Shown one piece after another: positions 1 through 8,354 of a stretch of DNA of 64,000 nucleotides. Under the pieces are notes generated by a model. The model had not been told where the DNA came from, searched no databases, and worked only from the letters and a program-made list of their open reading frames with translations. Origin of the DNA: Egicoccus halophilus (GTDB lineage: Bacteria > Actinomycetota > Nitriliruptoria > Nitriliruptorales > Nitriliruptoraceae); contig NZ_CP036250.1 in assembly GCF_004300825.1 (NCBI RefSeq), forward strand, positions 372,001 through 436,000, given 5' to 3'. Position 1 is the first letter of the stretch; every line of letters starts with the position of its first letter. Both the position numbers and the translations under genes were made by a program.

Positions 1-789
1 GCCCTGGCTGACCTCGGCCGGGGTGTAGGCGATGGGCATCATCCAGCCGTCGGTCACGAGGAAGTCGAGGCTGCGGGCCACGAAGCTCGCCATCTGCCCG
101 CGGTTGGTCGTCGCGCCCGGACCGAAGCTGCCGTCGGTGCGTCCCTGCACGACCCCGATGGCGGCGAGCCGCTCGATGTCGGGCCGGTGGGTGCCGTGCA
201 CGTCGCCGAAGACCCCGTCGGCGCGCGCGAGCACCTCGCCGGTGGCGGTCTGCAGTGCGCGCGTCAGCAGTGCCGACATCTGGGCCCGCGTGACCGGTGC
301 TCCGGGTCGGAAGGTCCCGTCGTCGTAGCCGGCCACGATGCCGGCGGCGTGCAGCGTCCTGACATTGCGACGGTGCACCTCGCTGATCCGGTCGTGGTCG
401 GTGAACGGTTCTCCGGCCGTGGGCGCGGGGAGTTCATAGGTGGCGGCCGGCAGCTGGCTGAGCATGCCGACGACGAAGCTCGCCATCTGCTGTCGGCTCA
501 CGGTGCCACCGGGGTCGTAGCCGCCGGCCGGTTCGCCGCGCCCCTGGACGATGTTGTAGGCGGCGAGGCAGTTGACGGCCCCGCCGTGGGTCGTGTCCGG
601 GCCGATGTCGTCGAAGCGTTCCGGCTGCTGCGCACCCGGGGTGCAGGCCCGGTCGATGCCCCGGTCGAAGGGCATCGGCTGTGCCCCGGCGGCCGCGAGC
701 GGCGCGCTCGCCAGTGCCAGGCCGGCGGCCAGGACCCCGGCGCGCCGGGCCGCCCCCTGGCCTCGTCGGTGTCGTTCGTGCGATCGCAT
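1..789 (-). CDS. Secreted SLH-repeat protein, C-terminus cut by window edge
   Basis: The reading frame opens at ATG 789 behind a GGAGGGG ribosome site at 797-803 and stays open for 263 codons to the left edge. Residues 1-37 are a signal peptide: an Arg-rich start, an Ala/Leu core and an AAAGAQ cleavage region. Three SLH-like repeats follow, each with the pattern FxD(I/V), an intervening A..GIV.G segment, FxPG and a TR.QM or NRGQM tail (about residues 57-120, 125-190 and 195-250). SLH repeats usually hold secreted proteins to cell-wall polymers. The rest of the protein lies outside the window, so any catalytic domain is unseen. It resembles the SLH tail of the LVIVD protein at 19.8-22.0 kb. 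Confidence 0.85.
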   Translation of the reverse strand, partial: MRSHERHRRGQGAARRAGVLAAGLALASAPLAAAGAQPMPFDRGIDRACTPGAQQPERFDDIGPDTTHGGAVNCLAAYNIVQGRGEPAGGYDPGGTVSRQQMASFVVGMLSQLPAATYELPAPTAGEPFTDHDRISEVHRRNVRTLHAAGIVAGYDDGTFRPGAPVTRAQMSALLTRALQTATGEVLARADGVFGDVHGTHRPDIERLAAIGVVQGRTDGSFGPGATTNRGQMASFVARSLDFLVTDGWMMPIAYTPAEVSQG

Positions 790-909
790 GTTCGTCCCCT
801 CCTGCCGTACCGGACCCGTCCGGATCCTCCGCCGACCATGGACGTTCGCCCAGGGCGGGGTTCCGGCCGGCGCCGGCACTCGACCACTGGCCACGCGCGG
901 GGCGCGCGG

Positions 910-2553
910 TCAGGACGCGCCGCGCTCCACGGTGGGTCCGACCGGGTCCGGGTCCGCGGCGTGGACCACCAGCGCCGCGTGCAGCGCCGCACCGTCCTCG
1001 GTGCCGGCATCGAGGACCTCGAGACCGCCGCCGGGACCGGCGACGTGGGCCTGCACCGTGGTCAACCCGAGGCGACGCTGGAACCAGTTGGCCGCGCGGC
1101 TCGCGGCCTGGACCTTCACCACGGGCGCCAAGCCGGTGGTGATCGACAGGGCCCCGCGACGGGACACCATCACCCGCTCGGTCAGGGCGTGGGCGAGATG
1201 GTGGTACTCGACGACACCGAGCAGGGCGCACACGGGGACGAGCAGGGCCATCGCGAGCGGCATCCACTCCAGCAGCTCGAACGGGGCCCAGGGCGCCGCC
1301 TGCCAGGCCGCCACCAGGACGAGCAGGACCAACGGCGGGCGGACCCACCGGAACACCGCCCGGCGGCGTGCCGACACGGGATGTCCGACCAGGGGCGGCA
1401 CACCCGGCACGCCCGGAAGCACCTCGCGCAGGAACGCGTCCACGGCGTCGTCGGCCAGCAGCGGCACGGTCACCCGTCGGTCGGCATCGCCCGAGCCGCC
1501 GGCCGAGTGGATGCGCACCGTGCCGAACCCGAACACCCGGCGCAGCCAGTTGCGCTGCACCTCGACCAGCTGCACCCGGCGCAGCGGGACCACCGAGTCG
1601 CGCGTCGACAGCAGTCCGCGGTTGACGTGCAGGTCGTCCTCGACCCGGCTCACGCGGTAGTTGGCGTCCTGCAGGATCCCCACGACGATGGCCGCCCCCA
1701 GCGCCAGGACCAGGACGCCGAGCCCCAGCAGCAGTCCGGCCTGCAGCGTCAGCCCGGTCCACCACGGCATGCCCTCGGGGCCGTTCTCGATCACGTCCTC
1801 GAGCACGTCGTCGAGCATCGGCCCGACCAGCTCGCCGGCGAACTGCAGGGCACCGACGATCACCGCGGGGAAGACCAGCAGCCGCGCCCCGGTGACGGCC
1901 GCCAGCACCACGTGCCCGAGCGGCACCGTGAGCACCTCGCGCCGCTCCGGCTCGGCGAGCGCCGCCTCGCTCCCGCCGTCATCCGCATCGGGACGCGCCA
2001 CACCGGCCTGACGGGCCTTTCCCTCCCGGACCGCGTCGCGCAGGGCGACGGCCTCGTCCACCTCGATCACCCGCAGATCCACCTCGACCTCCGAGGAGCT
2101 TCCCGCCGTCTCCACGCGCAGGGCGGCCAGGCCCAACATCCGCTGCACCGGTCCGCGGTCGATCTCCACCTGCTGGATGCGGGCGACGTCGAGCGAGCGG
2201 GCACTGCGGCTGAGCACCCCCTCCTCGACGCGCAGGACGTCACCGTCGAAGGAGAAGGTGAACCGCTGCCAGGCCAGGAACCGGTAGACCAGCCCGAGCA
2301 CGCCGACCGTCGCGAGCAGACCGAGGGTGAACAGCCCACCGGCGCCGAAGGAGGCGACGACCGGGAAGGCGATCGCCTGCACGAGCTGGCGCAGGTTCAC
2401 CCCGAGCACGACCGAGGCCGGATGCAGCCGGCGGGGGGTCCGCCAGCGGGTGTCCGTGCCCGGCGGGGTGCCGCCGGCTCCCGGGGTCGGGGCGGTGCCG
2501 GGTCCCGATCCGGCGGCCCCGGGAGGCGGCACCGGGGGCGGCTCAGACGGCAT
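910..2553 (-). CDS. YdbT-like membrane protein with three bacterial PH domains
   Basis: 547 residues from ATG 2553; an in-frame GTG at 2565 has no usable ribosome site. Three bPH_2-type repeats can be read at about residues 70-135, 255-320 and 435-510. Each has a 'G..R....V....I..V....G..QR..GL..L.V' core and is preceded by paired hydrophobic segments (about 45-80, 185-255, 345-420). The N-terminus is Pro/Gly-rich. The start overlaps the end of the upstream PH-domain gene by 11 bases, so the two are surely co-translated, as in the YdbS/YdbT pair. The family's role is poorly known; in Bacillus it is linked to tolerance of membrane-acting peptides. Family assignment is firm, function is not. 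Confidence 0.8.
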   Translation of the reverse strand: MPSEPPPVPPPGAAGSGPGTAPTPGAGGTPPGTDTRWRTPRRLHPASVVLGVNLRQLVQAIAFPVVASFGAGGLFTLGLLATVGVLGLVYRFLAWQRFTFSFDGDVLRVEEGVLSRSARSLDVARIQQVEIDRGPVQRMLGLAALRVETAGSSSEVEVDLRVIEVDEAVALRDAVREGKARQAGVARPDADDGGSEAALAEPERREVLTVPLGHVVLAAVTGARLLVFPAVIVGALQFAGELVGPMLDDVLEDVIENGPEGMPWWTGLTLQAGLLLGLGVLVLALGAAIVVGILQDANYRVSRVEDDLHVNRGLLSTRDSVVPLRRVQLVEVQRNWLRRVFGFGTVRIHSAGGSGDADRRVTVPLLADDAVDAFLREVLPGVPGVPPLVGHPVSARRRAVFRWVRPPLVLLVLVAAWQAAPWAPFELLEWMPLAMALLVPVCALLGVVEYHHLAHALTERVMVSRRGALSITTGLAPVVKVQAASRAANWFQRRLGLTTVQAHVAGPGGGLEVLDAGTEDGAALHAALVVHAADPDPVGPTVERGAS

Positions 2554-3229
2554 CGCGCAACTCACCCTCGTGCTCGCCGACGGCCGCGGCCGCGCGGGCG
2601 AGCAGGTCGATGCGGACGTCGGGTGCGTCGGCCGCGGGGATCCCGGGCAGTGCTGCGCTCCCGCTGGCCGACGCGGTGGTCACCTGCAGGGTCGCCAGAC
2701 CCAGCAGGCGGTCGAGCGGCCCCTGCGCCACGTCGATCTGTTGGATGCGGAAATAGGGGACGGCCTGGTGACGGTGCACGACCACCCCGTGGCGCAACTC
2801 GATGGCCAGGTCGGTCAGGCGCCAGTGCCAGCGCCGGAACTGGGCGCGCGGCCACCACGCCACCCACGCCACGAACAGCGCCACGGCGGCGGCCGTGATC
2901 GCCCAACCCCAACGTCCGAGCAGCAGCGGTCCGAGCACGGCGGGCGGTCCGAGCGGGAACAGGGCCCCGAAGGCATTGCCGACCCGCCAGACCTGGACGA
3001 TGCGCGGGTCGAGCCCGCGTTCCCGGTCGTCGAGCGGTTCCCGGACGGAAGACGGACGCGGCGGCGTCGCGTCCGCGGTCCCGGTCGAGGGCGGCGCACC
3101 GGCGGGCGTCGTCGACGGGCCCGGGCCGACGGGCGTACTCCCACCGGTCGACGGCGCCGACGCCCCGCCCGGTGCTGGCGGTGGTGGAGGCGGCGGGACG
3201 GGCGGAGGAGGATCGTCGGGTCGGGTCAC
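2543..3229 (-). CDS. YdbS-like PH-domain membrane protein
   Basis: 228 residues from GTG 3229, chosen because GGAG lies about nine bases upstream; an in-frame ATG at 3274 would add 15 residues without a visible ribosome site. The first 65 residues are almost wholly Pro/Gly/Ser/Thr. They are followed by a charged linker (VREPLDDRERGLDPR), two hydrophobic segments (about residues 100-145) and one bPH_2 domain with the signature FRIQQIDVAQGPLDRLLGLA. The next gene begins before this one ends, giving a two-gene operon of one-PH and three-PH proteins, the usual YdbS-YdbT order. Divergent from the NADH dehydrogenase across a palindromic intergenic region. Confidence 0.75.
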   Translation of the reverse strand: MTRPDDPPPPVPPPPPPPAPGGASAPSTGGSTPVGPGPSTTPAGAPPSTGTADATPPRPSSVREPLDDRERGLDPRIVQVWRVGNAFGALFPLGPPAVLGPLLLGRWGWAITAAAVALFVAWVAWWPRAQFRRWHWRLTDLAIELRHGVVVHRHQAVPYFRIQQIDVAQGPLDRLLGLATLQVTTASASGSAALPGIPAADAPDVRIDLLARAAAAVGEHEGELRDAV

Positions 3230-3302
3230 GCGGCGCTCCGGACAGGGATCGAGGTTCGTGGCCTCGCAGCGCACCGTACTGGCCCGGCGCCGAGCGGACC
3301 CC

Positions 3303-3329
3303 TTGACATCCGGGCAGGGTTGTGAAACT
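3303..3329 (+). promoter_or_regulatory. Candidate promoter for the NADH dehydrogenase
   Basis: A perfect TTGACA sits at 3303-3308. Possible -10 sequences (GAAACT at 3324-3329 or the next few offsets) are weak and fall inside the left arm of the large palindrome, so a bound repressor would block RNA polymerase. The -10 choice is uncertain. Confidence 0.4.
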
Positions 3330-3358
3330 CTTCACGAACAGTTCGTGAAAAGTTTCAC
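3322..3358. promoter_or_regulatory. 37-bp nested palindromic operator
   Basis: Outer arms GTGAAACT (3322-3329) and AGTTTCAC (3351-3358) are perfect inverted copies. Inner arms TTCACGAAC (3331-3339) and GTTCGTGAA (3341-3349) are also perfect, around a single central base at 3340. One unpaired position separates outer from inner arms on each side. It lies 22 bp before the NADH dehydrogenase start and overlaps its likely promoter. Length and symmetry fit a site for a dimeric or paired-dimer TetR-type repressor. No matching site was seen elsewhere in the window, and the cognate regulator is unknown. Confidence 0.6.
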
Positions 3359-3380
3359 GAAGTGTCCACCGAGGGTGACG

Positions 3381-4751
3381 ATGCGCGCAGGGGCGAAGGT
3401 CATGAGGCACGAGGACGATCGCCTGACGACGCCGGCGTGCGGCGTGCACGTCGTCGTGGTCGGTGGCGGGTTCGGCGGACTGCGGACGGCCAGGGCCCTG
3501 TCGACGCGTCGGGCCCGCCGCGCCGGGCTGCGGGTGACCCTGGTCGACCGGCACAACCACCACACCTTCCAGCCGCTGCTGTACCAGGTGGCGACGGCGG
3601 GCCTGCAGCCGCAGGACATCGGCATCTCGCTGCGCGCGACCCTGCGCCGCCGTGGGGTGGCCGTCCGGGTCGGCGAGGTCGTCGCCGTCGATGCGGCGGT
3701 CGGACGGCTGCGGTTCGCCGACGGCGGCACGCTCGACTACGACCGCCTGGTGTTGGCCGCCGGCGCCATCGCCGAGGACTTCGGGGTCCCGGGGGTGGCG
3801 GCGCACGCCTACGGGCTCAAGTCGCTGGCCGACGCCACCACGCTGCGCAACGCGGTGCTGTCGCGCTTCGAGGCGGCCTCGGCCGCGCCGGGCGGGACCG
3901 AGGACGGCGTGCTGACGTTCGTGGTCGCCGGGGGCGGACCGACGGGGGTGGAACTCGCCGGCGCGTTGGCCGAACTGGTCGACCTCGTCGTGCGCCGCGA
4001 CCACCCGGAGCTCGACCTCGCCCGGGTGCGGATCCTGCTGCTCGAGCCCCGGGACCGGCTGTTGGGCGCGTTCACGGAGCGTTCGTCCGCGCACGCGCTC
4101 GAGCAGTTGCAGCGCCGGGGCGTGGAGGTGCGACTCGGGATCGGGGTCGCCCGCGCGGCGGCCGACGAGGTCGTGCTCACCGACGGCGAAGTGGTGCCGA
4201 CCCGCACGCTGGTGTGGGCCGCCGGTGTCGCGGCCTCGCCGCTGGCGGCCTCGCTGGGCGTCCCCCTGGCGGCGGGCCGACGCCTGCCCGTGGACGAGCA
4301 CCTGCGTGTGCGTGGGGTGCGGGGCGTCTTCGCGATCGGTGACCTGGCGGCGTTCCCCGCGGCGGACGGCGGGTTGCTGCCGCAGGTCGCCCCGGTCGCG
4401 ATGCAGCAGGGCAGCGTCGTGGCCGCCACCCTCGTCGCCGAGGTGACCGGACAGACGGCGCCGCCGCCGTTCGCCTACCGCGACAAGGGATCGATGGCGA
4501 CGGTCGGGCGTGCCGCGGCGGTCGCGGAGCTGCCGGGAGGGCTGCGCCTGCGGGGTCTGGCGGCCTGGGTGGCGTGGTTGGGCCTGCACCTGTTGATGCT
4601 GGTCGGCTTCAAGAACCGGTTCGGCGTGCTGGTGAGCTGGATCTGGAACTACGCGACCGTGGACCACGCTGCGCGCCTCATCCTCGATCAGCGCGAGGCG
4701 GCCACCGTGGAGACCAGCAACGGCTGGGTGCGTCGGACCTGGGCCGCGTGA
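3381..4751 (+). CDS. ndh: Type II NADH dehydrogenase (NDH-2)
   Basis: 456 residues. A single-subunit FAD flavoprotein that passes electrons from NADH to quinone at the inner face of the membrane without pumping protons. The FAD-binding GGGFGG is at about residues 28-33, followed by the family-typical HNHHTFQPLLYQVATAGL. The NADH-binding Rossmann motif AGGGPTGVELAG is near residue 182, and AIGDLAA (second FAD contact) is near 320. Residues about 392-420 are hydrophobic (AWVAWLGLHLLMLVG) and fit the membrane-docking C-terminus. ATG 3381 is chosen for GAGGG five bases upstream; ATG 3402 is a possible alternative. The last codons form the first copy of a 22-bp tandem repeat. Confidence 0.93.
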   Translation: MRAGAKVMRHEDDRLTTPACGVHVVVVGGGFGGLRTARALSTRRARRAGLRVTLVDRHNHHTFQPLLYQVATAGLQPQDIGISLRATLRRRGVAVRVGEVVAVDAAVGRLRFADGGTLDYDRLVLAAGAIAEDFGVPGVAAHAYGLKSLADATTLRNAVLSRFEAASAAPGGTEDGVLTFVVAGGGPTGVELAGALAELVDLVVRRDHPELDLARVRILLLEPRDRLLGAFTERSSAHALEQLQRRGVEVRLGIGVARAAADEVVLTDGEVVPTRTLVWAAGVAASPLAASLGVPLAAGRRLPVDEHLRVRGVRGVFAIGDLAAFPAADGGLLPQVAPVAMQQGSVVAATLVAEVTGQTAPPPFAYRDKGSMATVGRAAAVAELPGGLRLRGLAAWVAWLGLHLLMLVGFKNRFGVLVSWIWNYATVDHAARLILDQREAATVETSNGWVRRTWAA

Positions 4752-4817
4752 GTGGTGGACCTGGGCCGCATGAGTGGTGGACCTGGGCCGCGTGAGTGGT
4801 GGACCTGGGCCGCGTGA
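4736..4817. repeat. 22-bp tandem repeat across the ndh stop codon
   Basis: Four head-to-tail copies begin at 4736, 4758, 4780 and 4802; the last is truncated after 16 bases. Each starts GACCTGGGCCGC and contains a TGA; copy 2 differs by one base. Copy 1 encodes the end of ndh including its stop, so the array looks like a duplication of the gene end. Confidence 0.9.
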
Positions 4818-4905
4818 CGGTCCGTCTCGGTGCACGGGTCGGGACATCGGCGCGTGGCCGTTAGCCTGTCGGGCCCGCCCGCCCCCGTCTCCGAGCCGGT
4901 GCAAC

Positions 4906-6414
4906 GTGCCCGACGACCTGACTCCCGACCAGGCGGCCTCCCTCGGCCGACTGGTGGACGTGTACCCCGAGGCCCGCGAGCTCGGTGAACGTTTCGCCGC
5001 CGCCGGCCACGAGCTGCACCTGGTCGGTGGCACCGTCCGCGACACCCTGCTGGCCGGTGGCGACGCCGACGCGCTGGCGACGGTCGACCTCGACTTCGCC
5101 ACCAGCGCACCGCCGCAGGACACCGAACGGATCGTGCGGCCCTGGGCCACCGCGGTCTGGCTCACGGGCGTGGAGTTCGGCACCGTGTCCTGCCAACGCG
5201 AACAGGCCGGCCGTCCGACCCGCACGGTGGAGATCACCACCTACCGCAGCGACGCCTACACGCCGGGTTCGCGCCACCCCGAGGTTCGCTTCGGGGCGCG
5301 GATCGAGGACGACCTGGCGCGCCGGGACCTCACCGTGAACGCGATGGCCGTGCGCGTGCCCGACTTCCGGTTCGTCGACCCGTACGGCGGGTTGGGTGAC
5401 CTCCAGCGGCGGCGGTTGCGCACGCCGATCGACCCGGCCACCTCGTTCGGTGACGACCCGCTGCGGATGGTGCGGCTGGCCCGCTTCGCGGCCGTGCTCG
5501 ACGCGCAGGCGGCACCCGAGGCGGTCGAGGCGGCGAGCGCGATGGCCGGGCAGTTGCGGACGATCTCCGCCGAGCGGGTGCGCGAGGAGCTGGTCAAGCT
5601 GATCACGGGTGCGACGCCCCGCGCGGGGATCGAACTGCTCGTGCGCACGGGACTGGCCCGCCACGTCCTGCCGGAACTGGAGCTGCTCGAGGCCTGTCAG
5701 GACCCGATGCACCGCCACAAGGACGTCTACGCCCACACGCTGGCGGTCGTCGAGAACGCCATGGCGCTCGAGACCGACGGGCCCGACTTCGTACTGCGCT
5801 TCGCCGCGCTGCTGCACGACATCGGCAAGCCCGACACCAAGGAGGTCCACCGCGACGGCACCGTGACCTTCCACCACCACGACGTGGTGGGCGCGCGCAT
5901 GACCCGGCAGCGCATGCGGGAGCTGAGGTTCGACAAGGACACCACGCGGGCGGTCAGCGAGTTGGTGCGCATGCACCTGCGGTTCCACACCTACAAGATG
6001 GGGTGGACCGACGCGGCGGTGCGTCGCTACGTGCGCGACGCCGGCGAGCTGCTCGAACGCCTCAACGCCCTGACGCGGGCCGACGTGACGACCGGTAACC
6101 CGAAGAAGGCGGCCCGCATCCAGCGCCGGGTCGACGACCTCGAGGTGCGCATCGTCGAGCTGCGTGAGCAGGAGGAGCTCGACGCGCTGCGCCCGCCGAT
6201 CGACGGCAACCAGATCATGCAGCACCTGCAGCTGCGCCCGGGCCCGCTGGTGGGCGAGGCGTGGAGCTTCCTGCTCGAGGAGCGTCTCGAACGGGGCCCG
6301 ATGGACGAGTCGGCGGCGTACGCGTTGCTCGAGACCTGGTGGGCGCAGCACCCGGAGCATCCCGACGCGACGTCGACGTCGGACGGGGCCGCCGCCGTGG
6401 ACGGCTCACGGTGA
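4906..6414 (+). CDS. cca: CCA tRNA nucleotidyltransferase with HD domain
   Basis: 502 residues from GTG 4906; no earlier start has a credible ribosome site. The enzyme adds or repairs the 3' CCA of tRNAs. Residues about 39-50 give LVGGTVRDTLL, the nucleotide-binding loop of class II poly(A)-polymerase-like transferases, and the metal-binding DLDF is near residue 61. RRDLTVNAMA and DDPLRMVR are the next family motifs. A C-terminal HD domain (HDIGKPDTK near 305, HHHDVVGA) is typical of the actinobacterial form. The final GTGA overlaps the next start. The one tRNA in this window already encodes CCA, so repair may be as important as synthesis. Confidence 0.93.
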   Translation: MPDDLTPDQAASLGRLVDVYPEARELGERFAAAGHELHLVGGTVRDTLLAGGDADALATVDLDFATSAPPQDTERIVRPWATAVWLTGVEFGTVSCQREQAGRPTRTVEITTYRSDAYTPGSRHPEVRFGARIEDDLARRDLTVNAMAVRVPDFRFVDPYGGLGDLQRRRLRTPIDPATSFGDDPLRMVRLARFAAVLDAQAAPEAVEAASAMAGQLRTISAERVREELVKLITGATPRAGIELLVRTGLARHVLPELELLEACQDPMHRHKDVYAHTLAVVENAMALETDGPDFVLRFAALLHDIGKPDTKEVHRDGTVTFHHHDVVGARMTRQRMRELRFDKDTTRAVSELVRMHLRFHTYKMGWTDAAVRRYVRDAGELLERLNALTRADVTTGNPKKAARIQRRVDDLEVRIVELREQEELDALRPPIDGNQIMQHLQLRPGPLVGEAWSFLLEERLERGPMDESAAYALLETWWAQHPEHPDATSTSDGAAAVDGSR

Positions 6415-7256
6415 CCGGGGCGCCGGCGAGTTGGCGGGACCACCGCGACCGGCCGGTGAGCGCTCCGCCCGTACCGGCGACCGACGCCCCGGCGTTCTAC
6501 CGGGAGATCGGCGACTTCCAGGGCGCCGAGTACCGCCGCAACGCGTTCGCCGCCGGGACCGAGGAGGAGGTCGCGGCGCTCGTCGGGTTGACGGGCCTCA
6601 CCGACGGCGACCGGGTGCTGGACGTCGGCTGCGGCGACGGCCGGCACCTGCGGGCGCTCGCGACGCGTGGGATCGGCGGCACCGGGGTGGACGTCTCGCC
6701 CGGGTTGATCGCCGCCGCGACCGCCGCGACCGCCGCTGTCGGGCCCGCCGCCGTCCACGACGAACGCACCAGCGCCAGGATCGCGAGGCTCGACTGGAGG
6801 GTCGGCGACGCCCGTTCGCTCGCGACCGTGCTCGGCGCGGACCTCGGCGCCTACGACGTGGCCTGGTCGCTGTGCCATGGTGCCCTCGGCACCAGCCCGG
6901 CGAGCGACCCCCGGGTGATCGCGGGGCTGGCCGCGGCGGTCCGACCGGGTGGCCTGGTGGTCGCGACGTTCTTCTCGGCGCTGTTCGCCGCCCGGCACCT
7001 CGCTCCTGGTGACGCGTTCGACCCGGTCTCCCTCGTGCACCACCAGCTGGCAGAGGTTCGGGGTCCCGACCACGTGCGCGCGACCTACTCGCTGTGGACC
7101 GCGAGCTACACCGTCCGCGAGGCCTGCCGACTGCTCACCGACGCCGGACTGGAGGTGCTGCAGGTCCGCGGCGTCGAACCCGGCGCCTACGGACGCCGCT
7201 CCGCCGGTGAGGTGGCCCTCGACGACCCGGAGATGCTGGTCCTCGCCCGCCGCTGA
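6411..7256 (+). CDS. Class I SAM-dependent methyltransferase
   Basis: 281 residues. GTG 6411 overlaps the preceding stop codon (GTGA), suggesting translational coupling to cca; a second GTG at 6456 is also possible. Motif I, VLDVGCGDGRHL, lies near residue 70 and the acidic end of strand 2 follows as GVDVSPG. Later hydrophobic strands (YDVAWSLCHGALG; GGLVVATFF) complete a Rossmann methyltransferase fold. The substrate cannot be read from sequence. Coupling to a tRNA-maturation enzyme makes RNA a possibility but does not show it. Confidence 0.75.
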   Translation: MTGAPASWRDHRDRPVSAPPVPATDAPAFYREIGDFQGAEYRRNAFAAGTEEEVAALVGLTGLTDGDRVLDVGCGDGRHLRALATRGIGGTGVDVSPGLIAAATAATAAVGPAAVHDERTSARIARLDWRVGDARSLATVLGADLGAYDVAWSLCHGALGTSPASDPRVIAGLAAAVRPGGLVVATFFSALFAARHLAPGDAFDPVSLVHHQLAEVRGPDHVRATYSLWTASYTVREACRLLTDAGLEVLQVRGVEPGAYGRRSAGEVALDDPEMLVLARR

Positions 7257-7318
7257 GGCCGCGCATCCGGTCTCGGGCTCGCGGAGTCCGCGCGGGCCGT
7301 CGCGAGCCGCGACAAGGC

Positions 7319-7678
7319 TCAGGTGAGCGGCGATCGCAGGTCCGGCCAGCGACGCAGGGCGCGGCGTCGGACGGCCGAGCGTGGCAGCGGCCCCCAGGTG
7401 CGGCTGTCGGTGGAGGCGGCCGGGTTGTCGCCGCGGACGTCGATGCCGGCGCCGGTCACGGCGGCGACCCGTTTGACCACGAGGTGGTCGGGCTCGCCCG
7501 GGTCGCGCACGACCACGACGGCCCCGGCGCGGACCGGGCCGACGGCGGGCACGGTCAGCAGCCGGTCACCCGGCCACAACCTCGGCAGCATCGACGGGCC
7601 CCGGACCACCACCAGGGAACGGTTTCCGGTCAGCGCGAGCAGCCACGCCACCCCCAGGAGCAGCGCGAGGCGCCGCAC
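7319..7678 (-). CDS. sodX: Nickel superoxide dismutase maturation protease
   Basis: 119 residues from GTG 7678. An S26 signal-peptidase-like fold with one N-terminal membrane helix (residues 4-18), catalytic Ser29 in RGPSMLP and general-base Lys69 in VVKRVAAV. The GDNPAASTDSR motif near residue 87 is the usual S26 box. It lies back-to-back with sodN, the standard arrangement for the protease that removes the short leader from NiSOD and exposes the His1 nickel ligand. It is shorter than a general leader peptidase, which supports the specialised role. No strong ribosome site precedes the GTG; AGGA lies about 14 bases upstream. Confidence 0.85.
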   Translation of the reverse strand: MRRLALLLGVAWLLALTGNRSLVVVRGPSMLPRLWPGDRLLTVPAVGPVRAGAVVVVRDPGEPDHLVVKRVAAVTGAGIDVRGDNPAASTDSRTWGPLPRSAVRRRALRRWPDLRSPLT

Positions 7679-7819
7679 GCGCTTGGTGCGAATTCCTCGC
7701 AGAACGGCGGCCGGCGGCGGAATCCGGCCGTTTCGCCTCGTCCGTCCGTCGCCGTTGCGCGCGCCGAACGGGACTACGCTCGCGCCGACCGGCTCGACCA
7801 ATTCAAGGAGCCCACGCAC

Positions 7820-8254
7820 ATGCTGACCAAGCTGCTCCATGCGGTGAACCCCTTCCGCGACGTCCAGACCGTGGACGCCCACTGTGACCTGATGTGTGGC
7901 GTGTACAACCCCGCCCAGGCCCGCATCGAGGCGGAGTCGGTCCACGAGATCGCCAAGAAGTACCAGGACTCGGACGACGAGGTGTTCCGCCAGCGCTGCG
8001 TGCTCATCAAGGAGCAGCGCGCCGACCTGGCCAAGCACCACCTGTGGGTGCTGTGGACCGACTACTTCAAGCCCAACCACCTCGAGGAGTACCCGCAGCT
8101 GCACCAGCTGTTCTGGGAGGCCACGAAGGCGGCGGGCGACGCCAAGAAGACCATGGACCCGCAGGCCGGTGCCGACCTGCTGGCCAAGATCGACGAGATC
8201 GCCGAGATCTTCTGGGCCACCAAGGGCGGCAAGCCCGACTGGATGACCAGCTGA
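7820..8254 (+). CDS. sodN: Nickel-dependent superoxide dismutase
   Basis: 144 residues from ATG 7820, with AAGGAG at 7805-7810. Converts superoxide to oxygen and hydrogen peroxide in the cytoplasm. A 20-residue leader ends in VDA, then the nickel hook starts: His21, Cys22, Cys26 and Tyr29 (mature positions 1, 2, 6, 9). The rest is the four-helix subunit that assembles as a hexamer. In the hook the common Pro at mature position 5 is Met and the following Asp is Asn (HCDLMCGVYNPAQ). Divergent from sodX; a TACGCT -10 candidate lies about 40 bases upstream. A strong stem-loop follows. Confidence 0.95.
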   Translation: MLTKLLHAVNPFRDVQTVDAHCDLMCGVYNPAQARIEAESVHEIAKKYQDSDDEVFRQRCVLIKEQRADLAKHHLWVLWTDYFKPNHLEEYPQLHQLFWEATKAAGDAKKTMDPQAGADLLAKIDEIAEIFWATKGGKPDWMTS

Positions 8255-8274
8255 CGCCGACCGGCATCGCCGAC

Positions 8275-8301
8275 GGGACCCCGCGAACGTCGCGGGGTCC
8301 C
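8275..8301 (+). terminator. Stem-loop terminator after sodN
   Basis: Perfect 12-bp inverted repeat GGGACCCCGCGA / TCGCGGGGTCCC with a three-base loop, 20 bases after the sodN stop. No T tract follows. Confidence 0.75.
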
Positions 8302-8354
8302 GTCGCGTCGCGGCCGCTCCGACCGGCGATCGGAACCCGGCCGTCGAGGACCTC

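Noticed and set aside
187-2898. Very long plus-strand open frame opposite the PH-domain genes
   Set aside because: Pro/Arg/His-rich, no domain, no ribosome site; it mirrors third-position GC bias of the real minus-strand genes.
4736-4817. Possible CRISPR array
   Set aside because: Copies are contiguous with no unique spacers and no cas genes; it is a plain tandem repeat. The same applies to the array at 25577-25653.
4774-4905. N-terminal extension of the CCA enzyme
   Set aside because: The extra 44 residues are encoded partly by the tandem repeat and are unlike the family; GTG 4906 fits the homologous start.
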